Positions 1 to 4,291 of a DNA stretch of 5,663 nt are shown here, piece by piece. The translations under genes and the position numbers were made by a program. The stretch spans positions 1 through 5,663 of the forward strand of contig URMR01000124.1 in the NCBI GenBank assembly GCA_900548935.1, in the 5' to 3' direction. The stretch comes from an uncultured Collinsella sp. GTDB lineage: Bacteria; Actinomycetota; Coriobacteriia; Coriobacteriales; Coriobacteriaceae. Position 1 is the stretch's first letter. Every line of letters begins with the position of its first letter. The notes below the pieces were generated by a model, which saw only the letters and a program-made list of their open reading frames with translations, was not told the origin of the DNA and did no database searches.

Positions 1-1178
1 CGCGCCTTGCAGGCCTGCTGCGCCTTCTTGACGATCTCGCGAGCGGGCTTGGGATGCTCCTCGAGGTAATCGACAAGACCGTCGGTCACAATCTTGAGCG
101 TGAGCGCTCGCATATAGGAGCTGCCGAGCTTTGCCTTGGTCTGGCCCTCAAACTGCGGATCGGGCAGCTTGACCGAGATAACGGCCGAAAGGCCCTCGCG
201 CACATCGTCGCCGGTCAGGTTGGCGTCTTTTTCCTTGAGCAGGTTCTGCTTGCGCGCGTAATCGTTGATCACGCGGGTGAGCGCGGTACGGAAGCCCTCA
301 AGGTGCATGCCGCCTTCGGGGGTGTAGATGTCGTTGGCAAACGACATGACGTTCTCGCCGTAGCCGGCATTCCACTGCAGGGACACCTCGACCTCGCCCA
401 TCTTGGTCACGGGCGCATCCGGATCCGATTTACCCTCGATGTAGATGGGCTCCTTAAAGGCCTCGGGGACGTCTTTGCCGTCGTTGAGGAACTTAACGAA
501 GTCGATGATGCCGCCCTCGTAGCAGAACTCCTCCACGCGGGGAGTCGCCTCGCGCTCGTCGGTCAGCACAATCTTTAGATTCTTATTGAGGAACGCCGTC
601 TCTTGCAGACGGTTGTGCAGCGTATCGAAATCGTAGACACAGGTCTCGAAGATCTCGTCGTCGGGCCAGAAGTTGACGGTGGTACCCGTCGAATCCGAGG
701 TGCCCACGACCTCCATCTTCTTGACGGTCTTGCCGCGCGAGAACTCCATCTCGTAGACGCTGCCATCACGGCGCACCTGCACGACCACGCGCTTGGACAG
801 CGCGTTGACGACGGAGATGCCCACGCCATGCAGGCCGCCCGAGACCTTGTAGGCCGAGTTATCGAACTTACCGCCGGCGTGCAAGATCGTCATGACGACC
901 TCGAGCGTCGGGATCTTTTTAACAGGGTGCTCGTCGACGGGGATGCCGCGCCCGTTGTCGACGACCGTGATGGAGTTGTCGGCGTGGACCGTCACCTGAA
1001 TCTCGGTGCAGAAACCGGCCATGGCCTCGTCAACGGAGTTGTCGACGATCTCCCACACCAGGTGATGCAGGCCGCTGGCGCTCGTCGAGCCGATGTACAT
1101 GCCCGGGCGCTTACGAACGGCCTCGAGACCTTCGAGAATCTTAATCTCGCCGCCATCGTAATCGTTTTCGTTTGCCAC
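1..1178 (-). CDS. gyrB: DNA gyrase subunit B, N-terminal 392 residues (3' part outside window)
   Basis: ATPase subunit of DNA gyrase, the type IIA topoisomerase that introduces negative supercoils using ATP and works as a GyrA2GyrB2 complex. The visible part covers the GHKL ATPase domain and the transducer domain. Seen: the Bergerat fold motif EIVDNSVDEA at residues 43-52 (catalytic Glu43, Mg-binding Asn47), DNGRGIP at 74-80, GGLHGVG at 114-120, and the QTK loop at 346-348 whose Lys senses the ATP gamma-phosphate. The TOPRIM domain lies beyond the left edge. The GTG start at 1178 is chosen because a strong AAGGAGGA lies just upstream, the frame has no other start before a stop at 1223-1221, and the protein then begins about ten residues before the conserved KILEGLEAVRKRPGMYIG. 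ParE has the same domains, but the position after recF and the DUF721 gene argues for GyrB. A terminator separates it from those genes. Confidence 0.97.
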   Translation of the reverse strand, partial: MANENDYDGGEIKILEGLEAVRKRPGMYIGSTSASGLHHLVWEIVDNSVDEAMAGFCTEIQVTVHADNSITVVDNGRGIPVDEHPVKKIPTLEVVMTILHAGGKFDNSAYKVSGGLHGVGISVVNALSKRVVVQVRRDGSVYEMEFSRGKTVKKMEVVGTSDSTGTTVNFWPDDEIFETCVYDFDTLHNRLQETAFLNKNLKIVLTDEREATPRVEEFCYEGGIIDFVKFLNDGKDVPEAFKEPIYIEGKSDPDAPVTKMGEVEVSLQWNAGYGENVMSFANDIYTPEGGMHLEGFRTALTRVINDYARKQNLLKEKDANLTGDDVREGLSAVISVKLPDPQFEGQTKAKLGSSYMRALTLKIVTDGLVDYLEEHPKPAREIVKKAQQACKA

Positions 1179-1181
1179 ACG

Positions 1182-1189
1182 TCCTCCTT
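1182..1189 (-). promoter_or_regulatory. Ribosome binding site of gyrB
   Basis: On the minus strand AAGGAGGA lies 3 nt before the GTG codon at 1178 (GGAGG itself ends 4 nt before it). It is a near-perfect match to the 16S anti-Shine-Dalgarno sequence, with slightly short spacing. It fixes the GTG start. Another GTG two bases upstream (1180) is in a different frame and gives a short unrelated peptide. Confidence 0.85.
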
Positions 1190-1203
1190 CAGCTAAGAAA
1201 ATG

Positions 1204-1230
1204 TGTATAGCCTTACTAGTTTATCGTAAA
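1204..1230 (-). promoter_or_regulatory. Possible gyrB promoter (weak match)
   Basis: Between the terminator and gyrB, the minus strand has TATACA (1209-1204) as a possible -10 box and TTTACG (1230-1225) as a possible -35 box with a 15-bp spacer; shifting to TTTTTA (1232-1227) gives 17 bp but a poorer match. A promoter is expected here because the terminator just upstream would otherwise leave gyrB poorly transcribed. The sequence match is weak and the -35 overlaps the terminator T-tract, so the exact site is uncertain. Confidence 0.3.
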
Positions 1231-1257
1231 AAAATACCCTCGGGTGCGAGGGTATTT
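1228..1257 (-). terminator. Intrinsic terminator after the DUF721/DciA-like gene
   Basis: A perfect 10-bp stem, AAATACCCTC paired with GAGGGTATTT (1257-1248 with 1241-1232), closes a 6-nt loop. On the minus strand it runs into a tract of seven T (1234-1228), the first three of which also pair in the stem. The T-tract lies on the minus-strand 3' side only, so it acts on transcripts coming from dnaN-recF-DUF721. It lies 27 nt after the stop codon of the DUF721 gene and about 50 nt before the gyrB start, so it separates the two transcription units. Confidence 0.9.
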
Positions 1258-1283
1258 GGCTCTACAAGGCCACCAGATGCGAT

Positions 1284-1847
1284 TTAAGGCTCTTTCTTGC
1301 TTTGCACGCCCTTGGCCCACTCGGCACTGGCTCTCATGGCATTCTCGAGGGCCTCGCGCAGTTTTTGATCTTCGATGGGCGCCACTTGGCGCTCAATCTC
1401 GCCGCGTTCGTCTTCACTGAGATCGGCGTGCGGGGCCGGCCTGCGCTCGGCCACGGCTGGGCGCAGGCGCTCCTTGGCAGCCGGCGGCGTGTGACCGGGC
1501 GCAGTCGTTTTGAACACTAGGCCGTCCACATGCGCCCCGGCCCGCTCCATGCGCGCCCGGATAATCTCGCGCAGCAGCGTCATCTCCTGCGTCCACGAGG
1601 GCGAATCGAGATACACCAGCAGCTCATTGGACTCGGGCAGGTAGCGCAGGCCCGTCACGTGGCGTCCCTCGCGCGTGCCCGAGCACACCGCATTCCAGGC
1701 ACGATAGACCGCACGAGATTCCTCTGCAGCCTCCATTTGCGCGCGGCGCTCAGGTGTCGCGGCCGCCAGGATGCGCTGACGCTCGGCATCCAAAAAGCCG
1801 CCAAAGGCAACCGTTCCGTTCTCGCGCTCGTAATTAGCGCGTCTCAC
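1284..1847 (-). CDS. DUF721 / DciA-like protein, 187 aa
   Basis: Member of the DUF721 family, which includes DciA, the replicative-helicase loader or operator found in bacteria without DnaC or DnaI. The recognisable core is roughly residues 47-114: Val-Tyr-Arg-Ala-Trp51 and a following VTGLRYL, then LLVYLDSPSW with Trp85, then the TQEMTLLREIIRARM helix, matching the family pattern of a KH-like fold. The N-terminal 45 residues are charged. Residues 115-145 are a Pro/Ala/Arg-rich, probably disordered linker, and the C-terminus (about 145-178) is predicted helical. The start is a GTG that overlaps the 3' end of recF by 14 nt. It is the first start after an in-frame TGA at 1856-1854 and lacks a clear Shine-Dalgarno, which suggests translational coupling to recF. 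The position between recF and gyrB is the usual place of this gene in Actinomycetota. A direct DciA function is inferred from family and context. Confidence 0.88.
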   Translation of the reverse strand: MRRANYERENGTVAFGGFLDAERQRILAAATPERRAQMEAAEESRAVYRAWNAVCSGTREGRHVTGLRYLPESNELLVYLDSPSWTQEMTLLREIIRARMERAGAHVDGLVFKTTAPGHTPPAAKERLRPAVAERRPAPHADLSEDERGEIERQVAPIEDQKLREALENAMRASAEWAKGVQSKKEP

Positions 1848-2940
1848 CCATGCTCACCACCTTGGCTCGATCAAGCAGGTCATCGGTAAAATACCCCAGA
1901 TTGGTGGTGGTTATGACTGTCTGGACATCATCACCGATCAGCTGCAGAAAAGCACCTCGCCGCCCGCCATCGAGCTCGCTCATCACATCGTCCAACAGCA
2001 GCAGGGGTGCGGTGCCCAGGATATCGCGCGCGACGGCCACTTCTGCCACCTTCCAGGCAAGCACCAGCGTTCGCTGCTGCCCTTGGCTGGCAAACGAACG
2101 GGCAGATCGACCCGCCACGGTAAACTCAATCTCGTCGCGATGCGGGCCCACAAGCGTCACGCCGCGGCGCATCTCCTCGTCGGCACGCTCATCGAGGGCC
2201 GCGAGCATATGCTCGTACGCCCAACCTTTCAGTTCCTCGCGCCCTTCGGTTTGAGGTAAATCCCCCAGCGTGGATACATAGGACACGCCCGCGTCCTCGC
2301 CGGACGCCACCTGCCCATACGCGGCGCGCACATGGCCCGCCAGCCGGTCGAGCAGGGCCAAACGATGCACGAGCAGGGCGGATCCGGCCCGGGCGATAGA
2401 GTCATTCCACGCACCGAGCATCTCGCGGCAGCACCAGGTCTCCTTGAGCAGGGCGTTGCGCTGCGTCACGCAACGCCCGTAGGTGCTCGCCAGGTCGGCA
2501 TAACGGGCGCTCAGCTGTACGCCAAAGTCGTCGAGGGCGGCGCGGCGCACGCTGGCACCGCGCTTGACCATATCCAGATGATCGGGGCAAAACAGCACAC
2601 TCGGCAAAACCCCGCGCACGCCGGCGGACGAACACCTCTTGCCGTTACGGCTAAACGAACGCTTGCCGTCCTCCACGCCCATCCCCATATCGAGCACGCG
2701 ACCATCGCCCTCGAGCCTCAACTCGAGCCTGCACGAGCCCGTGCCGTCGTGCACGAGCTCGGCAGCGGTGGGACGCCTAAACGAGGCGCCGCTCGTCAAA
2801 AGCTGCAGCGCCTCTATGAGGTTGGTCTTCCCCGCCGCGTTGGGCCCCGCAAGCACCGTCACGCCTTCATCCAGGTCAAGACGGTAGCTATCGAAACTGC
2901 GGTAGCGCGCGACCGAAAGGTTGCGGGCAAACATGGTCAT
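1834..2940 (-). CDS. recF: DNA replication and repair protein RecF, 368 aa
   Basis: SMC-like ABC ATPase of the RecFOR pathway. It binds the ssDNA-dsDNA junction at gaps and helps load RecA. Seen: Walker A GPNAAGKT at residues 32-39, the RecF-family VGPHRDEI at 264-271, the ABC signature region ASQGQQR at 284-290, and Walker B LLLLDDVMSELD at 313-324 followed by a GGRRG turn. Length is normal for the family (about 360-370). Two ATG codons compete, at 2940 and 2934. The second gives MFARNLSVARYRSF, which lines up with the usual RecF N-terminus (for example Bacillus RecF), so the true protein may be two residues shorter. Neither has a recognisable Shine-Dalgarno. The gene begins 9 nt after the dnaN stop and ends inside the DUF721 gene, so coupled translation is likely. 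Confidence 0.97.
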   Translation of the reverse strand: MTMFARNLSVARYRSFDSYRLDLDEGVTVLAGPNAAGKTNLIEALQLLTSGASFRRPTAAELVHDGTGSCRLELRLEGDGRVLDMGMGVEDGKRSFSRNGKRCSSAGVRGVLPSVLFCPDHLDMVKRGASVRRAALDDFGVQLSARYADLASTYGRCVTQRNALLKETWCCREMLGAWNDSIARAGSALLVHRLALLDRLAGHVRAAYGQVASGEDAGVSYVSTLGDLPQTEGREELKGWAYEHMLAALDERADEEMRRGVTLVGPHRDEIEFTVAGRSARSFASQGQQRTLVLAWKVAEVAVARDILGTAPLLLLDDVMSELDGGRRGAFLQLIGDDVQTVITTTNLGYFTDDLLDRAKVVSMGETR

Positions 2941-2949
2941 GGCGCAGCG

Positions 2950-4053
2950 CTAGATGCGAACCGGCATGACCAGGTACAGATAGTTGATCTTGTCGTAGGA
3001 CTTAAAGATACCCGCCTGCGAGTAGCTCTTAAGCTCCAGCGTGATCTCCTTCTCCTTGGACAGGGCATTGAGGCAGCCAAAGATGTAGTGGTAGTTAAAG
3101 GCGATGGTGCCCGACTCGCCCTCGGCCTCGACATCGATCGTCTCCTGTGCCAGATCCTGATCATTGGAGATGGAGGACAGGCCCATCTGACCGTTCTCGA
3201 CATCAATCTCGAACTTGACGGCGGGGTTGGCGCTCGCGATAACGGCCACGCGCTTGAGGGCGGCGTTAAAGGCGGCGACGTCGATCTTGACGCTCGTCAC
3301 GCACGAATCGGGGATGAGCTGCTTGTAGTTGGGGTACACGCCCTCGATACGGCGCGACACATAGGTGGTGTTGCCGGCCTCAAAGACAACCTGGGTGTCG
3401 GTGGCGCCGATCATGATGGTCGCCTGGCTGGCCATGATGCTCAGGGCGTCGTTGAACGCGTCGGCCGGAACGTTGAGTTCAAAGGAGCCCTCGAGCGTCG
3501 AGGTCTCGACCTGGGTGTCGCATACGGCCAGACGGAAGGAGTCGGTTGCCACCAGACGCACGGTGTTGTTCTCGACCTTCATGTGCACGCCTCCCAGGAT
3601 GGGGCGGGCCTTATCGGTCGAAGTGACGCGCCATACGCGGCCGACCATCTCGGACAGGATGTCGGTCGGGAGCTCCACCGCGCTCTCGATGGCATAGGCA
3701 GGGAACTCGGGAAAATCGTTGGCGTCGAGTGTGTTGAGGCGGAAGGAACTCTTCTCGCACCCAATCAGCACCTGGCGCTCCGAGAGCTCAAAGGTAACCG
3801 GAGCGTCGGGAAGGGTCTTCGTAATGTTCGAGAGCATCTTGCAGGGAATCACCATCTCGCCCTCTTCTTCGACATGCGCGGCAATGCGATGACGAATCGA
3901 GATGGTGTAGTTAGAGGTTTGGAATTCCAAGATGCCGTCCTGCGCCTTAACGAGCACGCCCGACAGGATGGGAAGGGTAGATGCCGAAGCGACGCCTTTC
4001 ATAACGATGCCGATGGCCTGCGTGAGCGAGCTTTGGCTGACGGTGAACTTCAT
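2950..4053 (-). CDS. dnaN: DNA polymerase III beta sliding clamp, 367 aa
   Basis: Processivity clamp. The homodimer encircles DNA and tethers Pol III, MutS, DnaE-type polymerases and other proteins carrying clamp-binding motifs. Length matches the family (E. coli 366 aa), giving three clamp folds at roughly residues 1-120, 125-246 and 247-367. Seen: STLPILSGVLV at 25-35, SSFRLNTLDANDFPEFP at 102-118, ATDSFRLA at 169-176, EGVYPNYKQLIP at 237-248, and the C-terminal MPVR at 363-366. TDSFRL, Pro241 and the C-terminal Met-Pro-x-Arg correspond to the hydrophobic peptide-binding cleft, so the interaction site looks intact. The ATG at 4053 is preceded by GAAAGG, and the protein begins with the typical MKFTV. 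It follows dnaA after a 238-bp spacer and leads directly into recF. Confidence 0.98.
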   Translation of the reverse strand: MKFTVSQSSLTQAIGIVMKGVASASTLPILSGVLVKAQDGILEFQTSNYTISIRHRIAAHVEEEGEMVIPCKMLSNITKTLPDAPVTFELSERQVLIGCEKSSFRLNTLDANDFPEFPAYAIESAVELPTDILSEMVGRVWRVTSTDKARPILGGVHMKVENNTVRLVATDSFRLAVCDTQVETSTLEGSFELNVPADAFNDALSIMASQATIMIGATDTQVVFEAGNTTYVSRRIEGVYPNYKQLIPDSCVTSVKIDVAAFNAALKRVAVIASANPAVKFEIDVENGQMGLSSISNDQDLAQETIDVEAEGESGTIAFNYHYIFGCLNALSKEKEITLELKSYSQAGIFKSYDKINYLYLVMPVRI

Positions 4054-4055
4054 CT

Positions 4056-4085
4056 TTTAATACCTTTCTATAGATATAAATATCT
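4056..4085. other. A+T-rich block, candidate DNA unwinding element, with palindrome
   Basis: Almost uninterrupted A/T sequence between the DnaA-trio-like array and the dnaN start. It includes a perfect inverted repeat AGATAT-AA-ATATCT at 4072-4085 that directly abuts the trios. It is the most easily melted stretch of the window by composition. It also contains the dnaN leader and ribosome binding site, so part of the A+T bias may serve translation or a promoter instead. Confidence 0.55.
4063..4068 (-). promoter_or_regulatory. Ribosome binding site of dnaN
   Basis: GAAAGG on the minus strand, 9 nt before the dnaN ATG, is a moderate Shine-Dalgarno in an otherwise A+T-rich leader. It supports the start at 4053. 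Confidence 0.65.
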
Positions 4086-4100
4086 TAATAATAGTAATAG
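4086..4100 (+). other. DnaA-trio-like array (5 triplets)
   Basis: The plus strand reads TAA TAA TAG TAA TAG without interruption. The DnaA-trio described for Bacillus-type origins is a repeated 3'-[G/A]AT-5' on the strand complementary to the dnaA/dnaN coding strand, and this array is on that same strand. It sits, as in Bacillus, between a DnaA-box-like site (4113-4121, with a 12-nt spacer that is half G+C) and an A+T-rich block leading to dnaN. Function as the site where the DnaA filament grows onto single-stranded DNA is inferred. Confidence 0.65.
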
Positions 4101-4112
4101 CACTGACGAAAC

Positions 4113-4121
4113 TGTTGATTA
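4113..4121 (-). promoter_or_regulatory. DnaA-box-like site next to the trio array
   Basis: TAATCAACA on the minus strand differs from TTATCCACA at two positions. Its place 12 nt from the trio array is where an anchoring box is expected. A TTGCGCACA at 4176-4168, also two mismatches, lies further toward dnaA on the same strand. Confidence 0.45.
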
Positions 4122-4185
4122 CTCCCAAAAGCGCTGGTCAACCCCAAAAAGAGAATCGACAGTACCCTGTGCGCAACCGACCGTG

Positions 4186-4194
4186 TTTTCCACG
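4186..4194 (+). promoter_or_regulatory. DnaA-box-like site TTTTCCACG
   Basis: Two differences from TTATCCACA (third and last positions), keeping the central TCCAC. It lies mid-spacer and points opposite to the trio-proximal box. Confidence 0.45.
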
Positions 4195-4213
4195 TTCAAA
4201 ACCTGCGCAAAAC

Positions 4214-4276
4214 TTTTCATCACCGCGGGTTGGGTTTTAGACACCTTATGCCCGTGGTTTCGACAAGTTTTCAACA
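4214..4276 (+). repeat. Run of four degenerate DnaA-box-like nonamers in one orientation
   Basis: TTTTCATCA (4214-4222), TTTTAGACA (4235-4243), GTTTCGACA (4257-4265) and TTTTCAACA (4268-4276) share an NTTT-then-CA pattern and point the same way. Start-to-start distances are 21, 22 and 11 bp, close to whole helical turns. Only the last is within two mismatches of TTATCCACA; the others have three, so individually they are weak. Their shared orientation and phasing are the reason to list them. Confidence 0.4.
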
Positions 4277-4291
4277 GGTGTCTCTATTTCC

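Larger units (their letters stand above)
4054..4291. other. dnaA-dnaN intergenic region, probable oriC or oriC sub-region
   Basis: A 238-bp non-coding stretch, clearly richer in A+T than its flanks. It contains an A+T-rich block next to dnaN (about 4056-4100), five tandem TAA/TAG triplets, and several degenerate DnaA-box-like nonamers spread up to the dnaA stop codon. In many bacteria, including Bacillus and actinobacteria, the origin or its unwinding element lies between dnaA and dnaN, so position and content agree. A second box cluster could lie upstream of dnaA, outside the window. No box matches TTATCCACA exactly. The region must also hold any promoter specific to dnaN, but I see no convincing -35/-10 pair. 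Confidence 0.75.

Noticed and set aside
54..1196. Two plus-strand open frames (54-578 and 603-1196) opposite gyrB
   Set aside because: They mirror the third-position G+C bias of gyrB, whose ATPase motifs are complete on the minus strand. They show no recognisable domain.
1656..1661. CACGTG in the DUF721 gene as a second parS
   Set aside because: Only the central six bases fit; the flanks do not match GTTT...AAAC, so it is a chance hexamer in G+C-rich coding DNA.
4137..4142. TTGACC on the minus strand as the -35 of a dnaN promoter
   Set aside because: At 16-18 bp downstream there is only TAATCAACA-type sequence with no acceptable -10 box.
4182..4194. CGTG-TTTTC-CACG hairpin as a terminator for dnaA
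   Set aside because: The stem is only 4 bp and no T-tract follows on the minus strand; the DnaA-box reading explains the sequence better.
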